Shown here: piece by piece, positions 23,131 through 33,429 of the stretch
Numbering within the stretch: the stretch's first letter is position 1
Layout: each line of letters starts with the position of its first letter
Assembly: GCF_008641045.1 (NCBI RefSeq)
Contig: NW_022195833.1
Location: 1,044,389-1,108,388, forward strand
DNA from: Pistacia vera
Taxonomy: Eukaryota; Streptophyta; Magnoliopsida; Sapindales; Anacardiaceae
Reading direction: 5' to 3'
Length of the DNA stretch: 64,000 nt
Notes under the pieces: generated by a model
Databases searched by the model: none
Told to the model about the DNA's origin: nothing
The model's input: the letters and a program-made list of their open reading frames with translations, nothing else
Program-made: the position numbers and the translations under genes

Positions 23131-23368
23131 CCTGAAGATCCTGAAATGTAAACTTCGATATCTGAGAAGTTTGAAGAATCTGAAGATTCTCAGGATCAAA
23201 CAAAGGAAACAGGTGATAAAAAACAGAAGACAAATAGCTATAAAAGCTAGATGGGGGTATTGGGTATAAGGATAAGACATAACATATGCAAGAAATCTGC
23301 CATTCTCAGTTTTATCTTCAGTGAGGAGGTTTTATAATTCTTTTATCAGAAAAAAACTTGAAGAGTTT
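23131..23368. other. Flank between the DUF674 relic and the gypsy element
   Basis: Purine-rich sequence. A plus-strand frame here is Lys/Arg-rich because of low complexity and is not a gene. It may hold a lost 5' exon of the DUF674 gene. Confidence 0.35.
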
Positions 23369-23754
23369 TGATGGAATCACCAGAAAATCACGCAACTCAA
23401 CCAAATATTATTAAGGAAATTCAATAAAACAACCCTGCTCTGTAATACAAAACACTGATATTCTCATATACAGATGGGGATTGTTAACACTGCAACAACA
23501 AAAAAAGACAAAGAAAAGTTAAAAGTTGGCTAGCACTTCGAGGGTCTAGCAGCCTCCCTTGAGTCCAGATTTCATCCTCCTCAGCTTACAAATTGTTCTC
23601 TTAATACTGCTGAACTCACACTTTTCGCACTGCCCTTACAGGAGTTCTTCCTAACTGATTTAAAACTGCATTTCCTTTGCTGCCCTTGTCCAGTGAATTT
23701 CCCATGCTGCCCTTTCTCCTCTTTTTGTAAACTTTGGTTATAGGAGGCCTATCA
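23369..23754 (-). repeat. 3' LTR of the minus-strand gypsy element
   Basis: 386 bp. The polypurine tract lies at its right side (about 23758-23770, a C run on the plus strand). Confidence 0.85.
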
Positions 23755-23764
23755 ATACCCCCCC

Positions 23765-24117
23765 CTTCAAGAGCCACCTTGTCCTCAAGGTGAAAATCAG
23801 GAAACTGCAGTTGGATCGTATATAAGCCTCCCAAGAAGCTTCAAATGTGGGGAGGTCCTGCCATTTAATCAGTACTTCCAGGGAGCCATCCAGTATGGGG
23901 TGTGGACAGGACTGTTTCCGGGGTAACCTGTAATTCCAAGTCTTTGGTTAAAAAGGAAGGGAGCTGCTGAATGGAACGGAAGAATGGAGGCTTGGCTTAA
24001 GTTGGAAACATGAAACACCGGGTGGATTCGAGCGTAGGAGGGAGGTCCAATCGATAAGCAACAGACCCGATCCTTTCTAATACTAAAGGGGCCATAGAAG
24101 CGAGGACTGCTTCTCAT
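23765..24117 (-). pseudogene. Integrase C-terminus and chromodomain-like tail
   Basis: FYGPFSIRKDRV and ARIHPVFHVSNLSQA match the chromovirus integrase tail. Further on, VLIKWQDLPTFEASWEAY and, in a shifted frame, FPDFHLEDKVALEGG form a chromodomain-like end of the kind that directs such elements to particular chromatin. It is broken by shifts near 23880 and 23820. Confidence 0.7.
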
Positions 24118-24220
24118 TAAGCTTCCGAGCCAAGGATCTAAATCGGTATGGTTGGAGCTTTAGATAGGCGAAATCCCCTGGTTGGAATACAACCTCTCGG
24201 CGGGGCGTCGGCAGATTGCT

Positions 24221-25200
24221 TCATCTGACCCTGGGCCACAGCCAAATTAGCTTGAGGTCCTCCAATATGGCGTTGCGGTCCCTAATCTGGCGGTTGACAT
24301 CCTCAATCAGTGAGGGGCAGTCATTGAGTTTAAACAGAATGGGGGGGTCCCTACCATAAAGAGCCTTGAAGGTGTCATTTGGTGGAGCTGTGGTATGCGT
24401 GTTGTACCAAAACTCAGCCCATGCCAACCATTTGGGCCACTGTCGCGGTTGGGAGCTGAGAAACAGCGGAGGTAGGCTTCCAAGCATCTATTAACTACCT
24501 CCGTTTACCCATCAGTTTGGGGGTGATAGGCGGAACTGAATTTAAGAGATGTACTGCAGCTTTAAACAACTCTTGCCAAAATTGGCTCATGAAGACCCTG
24601 TCGCGATCCGAGACAATAGATAGTGGAAACCCATGGAGTTTAACCACCTCTGATATAAACACATTAGCTACGTCCTTGGCGTATAAGGATGGCTTAATAG
24701 GGGAAGTGGGAGTATTTTGTGAGTCGATCGACGACAACGAAAATAGTGTCAACTCCTTTGGCTTTCGGCAGACCCCTATGAAATCCATTGAAAGGTCCTC
24801 AAACACTTGGGTGGGTATGGGAAGAGGCTGTAACAAACCAGCAGGTTTGAGTGAGGAGTGTTTGTTGACTTGCAGACCGCACAAGCTTGAACAAATTTAA
24901 TTACATCCCGACGGATACCCTCCCAATAAACGAGAGTAGCAATTCGTTTATATGTCCTAAAAAACCCAGAGTGACCCCCACTCGGGCTGCAATGGAACTC
25001 TTCGATTAACTTTGGAATGAAGGTGGGTTCCGAGGTAGAACCAACCTGTTTTTGAACATGAGGCAGCCTTTGCGAAGCTGGTGGGAGGGTGACTGTTGGG
25101 GTCGAACAGCAGGTCTTGGATAACCAGTTTGAGCTTCGGGTCAGTTGTGCTTCGGCTGAGATAGTCTCATAGTCTGTGAAATGGACTGTGGAATGGCCGT
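24221..25200 (-). pseudogene. Integrase remnant of the chromovirus element
   Basis: The N-terminal zinc finger is visible as FHCSPSGGHSGFFRTYKRIA and FVQACAVCKS (H-H-C-C). The catalytic core follows: QVFEDLSMDFIG (first Asp), VVKLHGFPLSIVSDRDRVF (second Asp), then WLAWAEFWYNTHTTA and ALYGRDPP. Frames change at least twice and part of the core is missing. The enzyme would insert element cDNA into chromosomes. Confidence 0.8.
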
Positions 25201-26330
25201 TAGTTCCTTGGTGTCCTCTCTCCGGATAATGCACTCCGACCTTGTTAGAATTTCCGGGCAGGTAGTGGATCTCAAAAGAGTACCCATGAGCTTCGAAATC
25301 CACTTGTGTTGATCTGGTGTTTTAACTCGTTGACCGTAAGAAACTGCAAGCTGCGCTGGTCCGTTTTGATGACAAATTTTCGTCCAATGAGGTAATGACT
25401 CCACTTACAACCGCGAAGACAACTGCCATCAGCTCCCGTTATAAGCTGATTTCAATCGGGATTGCGGTGAGAAAGCCTTACTGATGAAGGCAATCGGTCT
25501 GCATTCTGCACTAAAACAGCCCCCATTCCAGCCCCGGAAGCATCAGTCTGAATTTCAAATGGTAGCTCAAATTAGGTACAATTAAAACGGGGACAGTAGT
25601 CATGGCCGTCTTAAGACGGTCGAATGCCTCTTGAGCTTGCTTATCCCAGCGAAACGAATCCTTTTTTAATAACTGAGTCAGTGGTTGGGCTATGGATCCG
25701 TAACCTTTCACAAATCGTCGGTAATACCCCGTGAGCCCGAGGAACCCCCTCAAACATTTCACATTATGTGGTACTGGCCAGGATGTCATTGCAACAATCT
25801 TTTGGGATCAGCCTCTACGCCGGCAGCTGAGATTAAATGGCCCAAGTATTCCAGCTTATGCTTAGCAAATAGACATTTCTTTTGGTTGACCACCAACGCA
25901 TTATCCTGCAGAATCTGGAAGGCTTGTCTCAAATGTTGAATGTGGTGTGACATGTCCAGGCTGTAGATGAGGATATCATCAAAGAAGACTAGAATAAACT
26001 TCCGCAGTAAAGGTCGAAAAATCGTGTTCATCAGAGCCTGAAAAGTGGATGGTGCGTTCGTGAGCCCGAAGGGCATCACCAAGAATTCATAATGGCCCTC
26101 ATGAGTTCGGAAAGCTGTCTTCGGAATGTCCTCTTCCTTAACTCGAATTTGATGATATCCCGACTTCAAATCTAACTTGGAAAAGACCGTGGCCCCGGCT
26201 AGCTCATCCAACAGCTCGTCAATGGCAGGAATCGGAAACTTGTTTGGTATGGTGATGGTATTGAGTGCTCTAAAGTCAACACAGAATCTCCAACTCCCGT
26301 CTTTCTTCTTGACTAACAGTAGGGGCTGGC
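25141..26330 (-). pseudogene. Reverse transcriptase and RNase H remnant
   Basis: 26211-25786 reads VFSKLDLKSGYHQIRVKEED, TAFRTHEGHYEFLVMPFGLT, FFDDILIYS (catalytic DD box, F-D-D form) and YLGHLISAAGVEADP. After a frame change, 25789-25511 continues WPVPHNVKCLRGFLGLTGYY and QPLTQLLKKDSFRWDKQAQE, the RT thumb and connection. RNase H blocks lie at about 25500-25141 in several frames (LPHWTK, DQHKWISKLMG). Confidence 0.8.
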
Positions 26331-26843
26331 GTAGGGGCTGGTGCTCGGTTGAATGATTCCCGCATCCATCATTTCCCCACTAATCTCTCGATCTCATTTT
26401 TTTGCAGGTAAGGGTATTTATAGGGTCTGATATTGGGTGGGCTAGTCCTGGTTGCAGAGTGATCGTGGGTCAAGTTGTCGGGGGGGGTAGCCTAGTGGTT
26501 TGGTCAAAAACTGGTAAAAATCCATAAGCAACTCTGCCACCAGGGGTCAATTGTTCCTCCTCTGGTTCTCCTGAACTTCTATTGAGTGCATTCAACCAGG
26601 AATCCATCCCCTTCCGCTGGCAACATGCCCAGTAAGGTTTTCAGAGAGACAACAGTCTTAACTAGGGAAGGATCACCTTTGAGAACCACCCGTTTTCCTT
26701 CCTTATAAAACGCCATAGTCAATCGGCCCCAATTAGAGTAAACACACCTAGAGTACTAAGCCAAGTGATCCCAAGGACCACATCCGCACCGCCAATTGGA
26801 ATGGAAAAAAATCCTGCTGCACTTCCATCCCTTGCATTTCAAT

Positions 26844-27026
26844 CTAACCTCTCTGCATATTCCCTCCCTGGACCTGAATCCATTGCCCACCATGACACCG
26901 AAAGATTTCGACCATCCACTGGTATTCCCAATTTTCGCACCAACCCTTGTGAAATGAAGTTATGTGAGCTCCACTGTCCACTAAAACCACCACCTCTTCT
27001 CTCCCGATCTGCCCCCGAAGCTTCAT
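26844..27026 (-). pseudogene. Aspartic protease remnant of the chromovirus element
   Basis: MKLRGQIGREEVVVLVDSGA then HITSFH is the retropepsin active-site segment with the catalytic D-S-G intact. The frame ends early (stop at 26844), so the domain is incomplete. Confidence 0.7.
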
Positions 27027-27149
27027 TGTGCGTCGGTAGTGATGCCCACGATGGAGTTCAAGATAGTGAGAGGGATCACCTTCCTGAAAATTTCTGGTTC
27101 TGGTTCACTCGTGTTTTCCCCTTTCAGTTCATCGTCATCCAACAGTAGA

Positions 27150-27900
27150 AGAACTTGAAGAGATCGGCTCTTGCACTTGTGATTTGGCCCAATTTTTCAT
27201 CACACCGAAGCACAACCCCCTTTCGCGCTTATACTGCAAATCTGCCTCGGTCGATCGTCGGAAGCCGTCGTGGCGTGGTGGCGTGAGGGTTCCTCCCATC
27301 ACCTTTTCTCTCCTATCCCATGCGCGATTACTCTGTCTGTTTCTGGAGGCTTAGCACCTAGGTTCACCCCACTTTCTCTCCCCAGATCTGGCGTGTGTGA
27401 TACCCGACTGTAGATCTCTGGTTTGCCATTGGGCTGTCGGATCTGCCCATTTGATTTCTAAAAGGCCTGGGTTTGGATTTGTCCAGGACCCAGTTTTTTT
27501 CTTCTATGCGGTGGGTCTGATCCATTAGCTCAAATAGGTCATTGATTTGCTCACTCTTACTTAGCCCTTAATTCTCTCTCAGCCCATTTACGAAAATGCC
27601 CATCAGGAGGTCTTCTCCTAAATCACGCAAGGGAGCTGACATTTCTTCAAACTGCTCGCGGAATTCAGTCACTGTCCCTGTTTGCTTTAGCGCTACCAGT
27701 GCCTCATGCGCAGATCCCTTATACGAAGGTCTGAATCTCTCCACTAGTGCTGACTTGAAGGAACTCCATGAATTTATTGGCGACCGAGACTCAACCATTG
27801 GTACCAGTTCAATGCTCTCCCTCCATACACACCGCTGCTGCCTGCACTTTTCTTCCTCTTCAACTTATTTACCGCAAAATACCTATCCGCTCTGAAGGTC
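27150..27900 (-). pseudogene. gag remnant of the chromovirus element
   Basis: The longest open piece is 27798-27568: SWSSFKSALVERFRPSYKGS, EFREQFEEMSAPLRDLGEDL and IFVNGLREN, the conserved retrotransposon gag domain. Further along, around 27150-27240, frames with CDEK and HKCK-like residues and LLLLDD mark the zinc-knuckle end. Frames are broken between these blocks. Confidence 0.7.
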
Positions 27901-28214
27901 CATCCGAAAGGGTCATCTCCGTTAAATCGGTAGTTCTAGTTTGCGAATCTTCTTTCTCCTTCTCATTTTCGCTGCTGGATTTTCTTTCCAACTCCTTGTC
28001 TGGGCGGAATTTTGTTCCCCCGTTGAGGTTGATGATTTCTCTGTTGCTCGCTTTTCATCCTTTCCTCCCTCTACGCATTAATTCGCGCATCTCGTTAAGT
28101 CTCCCACACTTCCCAGGTCAGTTTTCATTGTGTCCATATTCCTTCACTGTTTTCATTTCTTTTTCAACGTTTTCCATCCTATTCTCCATCTTGGGTTGAC
28201 CATTCCCCAACCAA

Positions 28215-28226
28215 GCTCTGATACCA
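28215..28226 (-). other. Primer-binding site, initiator tRNA-Met
   Basis: The minus strand reads TGGTATCAGAGC three bases inside the LTR, a perfect iMet primer site. Confidence 0.85.
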
Positions 28227-28229
28227 AAT

Positions 28230-28616
28230 TGATGGAATCACCAGAAAATCCACAACTCAACCAAATATTATTAAGGAAATTCAATAAAACACCCTGCTCT
28301 GTAATACAAAACAACTGATATCTCATATACAGATGGGGAATTGTTAACACTGCAACAACAAAATAAATGACAAAGAAAAGTTAAAAGTTGGCTAGCACTT
28401 CGGGGTCTAGCAGCCTCCTTGAGTCCAGATTCATCCTCCTCAGCTTACAAATTGTTCTTCTTAAATACTGCTGAACTCACACTTTTCGCACTGCCCTTAC
28501 GTGGAGATTCTTCCTAACTGATTTAAAACTGCATTTCCTTTGCTGCCCTTGTCCAGTGAATTCCCATGCTGCCCTTTCTCCTCTTTTTGTAAACTTTGGT
28601 TATAGGAGGCCTATCA
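28230..28616 (-). repeat. 5' LTR of the minus-strand gypsy element
   Basis: 387 bp, TG..CA on either strand (TGATGGAATC...GCCTATCA on the plus strand). It pairs with 23369-23754, with multiple small indels between them. Confidence 0.85.
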
Positions 28617-29140
28617 AGTTACTTTGGACTTTTTCGGCAATGAAAGTTCCTAGAAAAAGTACGGAGATTTTTCATATGATGCTGTAATTATAGGATTAGT
28701 CATATACAATGCTCTGACTTCTAATGGTCTTATCTTGCAAATGCAGAGAACTTGCTGCAAAGTTAAATAATTAATAATAGAATAAATCTATATCTTGCAA
28801 AATTATTACTCTATTTTTTTGATCGTTTTGGAAGGACCAAAAGAAACATCAATTTTTTTTTTTTTTTAATAATATTTTATCTCTGGTGCATTTATCAGTA
28901 GGACTTCGAACCCACATGAAGTTTTGACCATCTGTTAAGAGAAAAAAAATTGTATGAATCTTGTAGGATTCTCAACAAATTTTTCGACTTACACTATTTA
29001 CAGTTTTAAGTTATTTCAGGCTTCAGCTGTTGAAGCTTCGCAGTCCCCAGAAAGAGAGAACAAAAGCATCAAAAAGAAATTCACGAGCTTCTTGTTTCAT
29101 TCAATCGTCATGGTTAAAAAAACAAAATAAATTTATTATG
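28617..29140. other. Spacer with a possible SINE fragment
   Basis: The right flank of the gypsy element. At 28846-28930 a T run is followed by GGACTTCGAACC (28901-28912), whose minus strand GGTTCGAAGTCC resembles a tRNA-type B box before an A tail. No A box or target duplication could be fixed, so a SINE fragment is only possible. Confidence 0.3.
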
Positions 29141-29220
29141 CTAACTGTTAAATTCCGAGTCTAAAAGAACATTCAAAGAACACCAAACATTTCTAACCAA
29201 ACACCAATGAAAAAGCATGA

Positions 29221-29664
29221 TCAAGAACTGTGAGATTTGGCACATTGATTCTTTACTGCAACTCGAAAATATTGATTCTTGAACACGGCAAACACTGCAG
29301 ACGAGCAACGAGCATCGAGCTGTTGAATGGCCTTGCAGCACTCCGGCTTGAGGGAAACCTCATGCTTCAAAAATGATGTTACAAGGTTATTACTACAAGA
29401 ATAATAACCAGAAGATTCAGCCAAACATTTCTTCACTTTGGGGTCATTGGCATGGGCAAAGATTTCGGGTTTGCCCCACTGAAAAGGCAGCTGTTTCAGG
29501 TCCGGAACCGCCACCCATTTTTTAGCAGGTCCGTCGGCGAGCTGTGGTGACGCAGATGGGGCTGAAGCAGCTAGTGGTTGAGCAGCAGCACTGTGAGCAT
29601 TGGCCAAGGGTAATGAGAAAACAAGAAAGAGCAACATTGGTACAAAAGCTTCAAGCTTCATCAT
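29221..29664 (-). CDS. Prolamin-like secreted cysteine-rich protein (EC1/ECA1-related)
   Basis: Single exon of 147 residues. MMKLEAFVPMLLFLVFSLPL followed by ANAHS is a signal peptide with a probable cut after NAHS or nearby. An Ala/Ser/Pro-rich linker follows (to about residue 50). The C-terminal ~85 residues hold the prolamin-like cysteine pattern KKCLAESS, YYSCSNN, PECCKAIQ, DARCSS, NQC, i.e. six cysteines including a CC pair. Proteins of this family are small and secreted, many are expressed in the embryo sac, and EC1 members act in gamete fusion; the specific role here is not inferable. I chose the first of two adjacent Met codons; the second (residue 2) would work equally. The gene looks intact. 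Confidence 0.85.
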   Translation of the reverse strand: MMKLEAFVPMLLFLVFSLPLANAHSAAAQPLAASAPSASPQLADGPAKKWVAVPDLKQLPFQWGKPEIFAHANDPKVKKCLAESSGYYSCSNNLVTSFLKHEVSLKPECCKAIQQLDARCSSAVFAVFKNQYFRVAVKNQCAKSHSS

Positions 29665-30117
29665 GGCTAAAATTAAATGGGGGTTAAATGAAAGAAATAA
29701 AAGTTATAATTCAATCTTTAGTTAAATAACTAGGTTGATTAACCAAGGATTAGATAAGGGTTGGAGGTTGTTAGATAAGTCTCTAAATTTGTAAATTTGA
29801 ACCGCTAATTACCTTTTGTCATTATCTCAGTAGATAAAAGATTATGTATAGTTTACAAAATTAATGGCTAATTAATAACTTTTATTTTATGTTTAATGAA
29901 GGACCAAATAAGATGATAATAAAATTCTGTATAGTATTTTTTTTTTTTTTTTTTTTCTTTTAAGCTCATTGAAATTGTGGAAACTTATTGATTAAAAGTA
30001 AGACATGCCTTATTAATGTATATTGTCAATGAGTCTTATCATACTGAAGATTCCTTGTTACAAAAATTGAAATAAAATAAAATGAAAAGATAACAAAATT
30101 AATGCGTAATTGCTCTA
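29665..30117. other. Upstream region of the prolamin-like gene
   Basis: AT-rich promoter side of the minus-strand gene, with a T tract at about 29938-29956 and TA-rich segments. No other gene was seen. Confidence 0.4.
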
Positions 30118-31199
30118 GGGTGTTTGGTTCAGGGAATGTTGTATTACTAAGAATGTTATATTAAGAGGGCATTTGGTTCAAAGAATGTTGGATTACTGGG
30201 AATGTTGGATTACTAGAATCTTATATTATCTTGAAGATTACTGGAAATCTTTAGGGAAATGTGTTTGATTAGTTGGCGGGTATGTTATATTAATATGCTT
30301 GGTTAAAGGGAATAAATTGGTAGGTATATTTAAATTATTAAATTGTCCCCTTTTTAAATATTAATATAATATTATTTTTATTATTAATTTTCGAATAATT
30401 TTTTTAACCCCCAATATTTCAGATTTAGCTAAAACACCCCCGCTTATATAAAACTTTAATTTTTGATGAAATCACCCCCACCCCCTACCGCCGCTTGCCG
30501 TCACCGCAAACCACCATAGAAAGTCTTCGAAAGCCGACGTGAGTAGCTCACCGTCACCACAAGGCTCCGATATAGCCTTTTTTGACCATATTGATGGCCG
30601 AAAACGGCCATATTAGGCCAGATCAATGGATCTGGCCGTTAACGGCTAGATCCTTGACCATTATCAGCCAGATATGGCTTGATATGGCCGTTTTCGGCCA
30701 TAAATATGGCCGAAAATGGCCATAAAGAAGCCTCCCGAAGCCTCTCACCAAATCTTGGTCTTTTTTAGGGACTCCGATGATTTTTCGGTGGCGGTCCATG
30801 GTGGTTGGCTCGCTGTTGGCGGTGGTGGTTAGGTGGCAGTGGTGGTCTGTAAATTGTTTTAAATAGAAGGGCATTATTGTTCAAAAATTTAATTAAACAA
30901 GGGTAAAATTGAAATGATATATTAATGTAAATTTATTTTAAAATAGGGCATTATTGTCCAAAATTTTTATTAATAAGAGATAGAATTGTAACAAAAATAA
31001 GATTACCTTGTAATCTTACAATATCTAAGAAAATGGAGGTAATCAAATTACCTCCAACATTACCAACAGTAACAACTATTAGAGTATTTGTAATGCAAGA
31101 TTACCGGAATCTTATATTATTTGACAACCAAACATGGTAATCAAGTAATATAAGATGACATAACTCTAGTAATCTTCCATTACCTCCATCCAAACGCCT
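30118..31199. mobile_element. PIF/Harbinger-like MITE, possibly two nested copies
   Basis: The left end GGGTGTTTGGTT and the reverse complement of the right end AGGCGTTTGGAT are inverted repeats, flanked by CTA on both sides (30115-30117, 31200-31202). A second element-like left end (GGGCATTTGGTTCAAAG) occurs at about 30168, suggesting a nested or duplicated end like that at 18327-18472. The core (30,480-30,850) is rich in TGGCCGTTTTCGGCCAT-type palindromes. Confidence 0.6.
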
Positions 31200-31214
31200 C
31201 TAAGAGGAAGATAA

Positions 31215-31900
31215 ATTACTTGGCTGAGAGGAATAAATTGGTGGTATTTTTATATTGATATGTTTGGTTGGGAGAATAAATAGAGGGTATGTTATATAAA
31301 TTACTGAATTACCCTCATTTTTTAATATTATTATTATTTAGATTATTTTAACCCCAACATTTAAAAATTTAGCTAAAACACATCATAATAAAAGTTTAAA
31401 AATTAACGAAGACTCCCCTACGCACCCAGCCACCACCGCTTGTCGCTGACCATCGGCTACCAAATGGTGCATAATTGGGTAGAATAGATCTAGTCATTTT
31501 TTGCCATAAACGTGGCCAGAAATGACCATATCATTGCACGACCATCTAGATCCGACTGGTTGTGCATTGTTTCGATGCCTCCAGCTTGTCGCTGAGGGGG
31601 GTGGCCAGTTGCCGGTAGTGGTGGCTAGATCCTGCCACCAGTCATGTGTAATATTTTTCAAGGTATATTCGTCTTAAAATTTTTGTATATACGAATAAAA
31701 TAGTTCTTGAATTTTTTTGTAAAATTTTTCAAAACGATGGTATTATTGTTAAAAAATTTTAATAATTAAGGTAAAGCTGTAACAAAAATAAGATTACTAA
31801 GTAATCTTAAAATACCTAAAAAAATGAATGTTAATAGATTACTTCCTATATAACCAATAGTAATTACTATTGGTTTATAGGATTACCGGAATCCTAAAAA
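31215..31900. mobile_element. Related MITE fragment without clear left end
   Basis: Shares the internal order of the neighbours: GGTTGGGAGAATAAAT, an ACCCCAACATTT tract, a CCACCGCTTGTCGCTG core, then AAATAAGATTACTAAGTAATC and CAATAGTAATTACTATTGG. The ends are missing or merged with adjacent copies. Confidence 0.5.
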
Positions 31901-31906
31901 CCATTA

Positions 31907-33012
31907 AAGGTACGTTTGGTTCAAGGAATGCTATATTATTGAGGAATGTTGTATTACTACAAAGATAGATTACTAAAGAATCTTTAGAGAAATGTGTTTG
32001 ATCGGTTGAAATAAATTTGTGGATATGTTATAATAATATGTTTGGTTGGGAGGATAAATGAGTGGGTATGTTATATAGATTGCTAAATTGCCCTCTTTTT
32101 TAAATAATAATATAATATTATTTTTATTATTATTTTATTCTATTATTTTTTAAGCTATGTCTTTTAACCCCCCTATATTTGAAATTTTACTAAAATACCC
32201 CAACCATATACAACTTTAATTTGTAATAAAATCACCCCCACTCACCTTAAGCCACCGCTGGCAGCCAGCCACCACTGCCGACAGCTGCCATAATGGCGCA
32301 TGACTGGCTAGATCTGGCTGGTCGTGCGCCGACAAGGCCTAATTCGGCCATATCTGGCCGTGAATATGGCTATTTCATGGCCAAAGATATGGCCGTGAAA
32401 TAGCCACAGATTTGGCCGTGAAAAGGCCAGATCTTTGGTTGTAAAACGATGACCATTTCAAGGCCAAAGATTTGGCATTTTCACGGCCAGATCTATGGCG
32501 TTTCACGGCCACATCTTTGGCCATGAAACAGCCAGATCTGGTCGTTTCCGACTATGGATCACAAATCCATGGCCGGAAACGTCCTTATAGGCACACGACT
32601 AGTAAGATCCTACCAGTTTTGTGTCGATATGACGACTTTTGCCGGTGGTTAGTTGTGGTGGCTAGTGGCCGGCAGTGGTCTTTGGTGGTTGGGGGTATTT
32701 TGTTAACTTTTAAACTTTTTTGTGACGGAGGTGTTTTAGCTAAATTTTCAAATGTAGAGGGTCTGGGCTAATTGCTATTTGGTAGACATATGAGGGCAAA
32801 TGTGTCCGAAATGATAAAAGATTAAGGGCAAAATAGGATCAAAACTCCCATTGGGAATGTAATCTCATTACCCCCAATATTACCAACAGTACACAATATT
32901 TGCAATAAAAGATTACGTAATCTTTTATTACTTAACAATCAAATGAGGAAATCTTAAAAATTAAACGAAAATTACATGATTAATCTTATATTACCCCGAA
33001 TCAAATGCTACC
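31907..33012. mobile_element. Related MITE-like element with GGCC-rich core
   Basis: The left end AGGTACGTTTGGTTCAAGG and the reverse complement of the right end AGGTAGCATTTGATTCGGG are inverted repeats. TTA/TAA trinucleotides lie at both edges, but an exact duplication is ambiguous. The core 32330-32600 has about a dozen GGCC units in alternating orientation. Confidence 0.55.
32330..32600. repeat. GGCC-centred palindrome array
   Basis: Motifs such as ATGGCCGTGAAA, TTTCACGGCCA, GGCCAAAGAT and GGCCAGATCT recur every 15-25 bp in both orientations, giving strong potential for hairpins. It lies inside the MITE core. An open frame across it (32472-32771, plus strand) is explained by the repeat and not by a gene. 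Confidence 0.7.
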
Positions 33013-33429
33013 TAAAAGTTATATTACAACAATGATCAAGATCGTCTTATTATTTTAGTAAATCTTATACCTCAGTACAGATAAAAAGAAAATATATAGT
33101 ATGCTACAATTAGGGCCTAGCCAAGAAGATGTTGAGCCAAACTAAATAAATAAAACAAAATATCCCTAATAAATAAATAAATAAATGTTGGGCGAGGTAA
33201 TATTATGATTAAAAAAAAAAAAGTTGGTGGAATCATTGTTTCATTGGATATATTAAAAAAAAGATTGTTGAACTTGACAAATACAATTGAAGAGCAATAA
33301 CACTCGTTTGTTGCAAAACCTTGCAGCAATTTGCACTCAGAGAAATTGTTTGAATCTGAAACAACCGAGAAATTTGATGATAACATGATCTATGACGTTT
33401 CACGGCCACATCTTTGACAAGGAATATGG
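33013..33429. other. Junction between the MITE nest and the first RLP relic
   Basis: Mostly AT-rich. A 29-bp segment at 33388-33416 matches the MITE core at 32491-32519 with one mismatch and lies next to the point where RLP similarity stops, so MITE-derived DNA may mark the truncation point. Confidence 0.5.

Larger units (their letters stand above)
23369..28616 (-). mobile_element. Ty3/gypsy chromovirus-type LTR retrotransposon, decayed
   Basis: A 5.25-kb element on the minus strand with LTRs 28230-28616 (5') and 23369-23754 (3'). The PBS is a perfect match for initiator tRNA-Met (28215-28226), and a GAAGGGGGGGG polypurine tract lies beside the 3' LTR. Flanks are AGTTT (23364-23368) and AGTTA (28617-28621), a one-mismatch target duplication. 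Domains run gag, zinc knuckle, protease, RT, RNase H, integrase, chromodomain-like tail, the order of Ty3/gypsy chromoviruses. The coding region is cut by many frameshifts. The two LTRs differ mainly by one-base insertions and deletions, which is unusual against substitutions. Confidence 0.9.

Noticed and set aside
26765..27148. Plus-strand frame of 127 codons
   Set aside because: Antisense to the gypsy protease frame, whose D-S-G active site is on the minus strand.
30623..30874. 83-codon minus-strand frame
   Set aside because: Falls in the GGCC-palindrome core of a MITE and reads repeated sequence.
33117..33386. 89-codon minus-strand frame near the RLP relic
   Set aside because: Low-complexity hydrophobic and Phe/Ile-rich translation of AT-rich DNA, with no LRR or cap motif.
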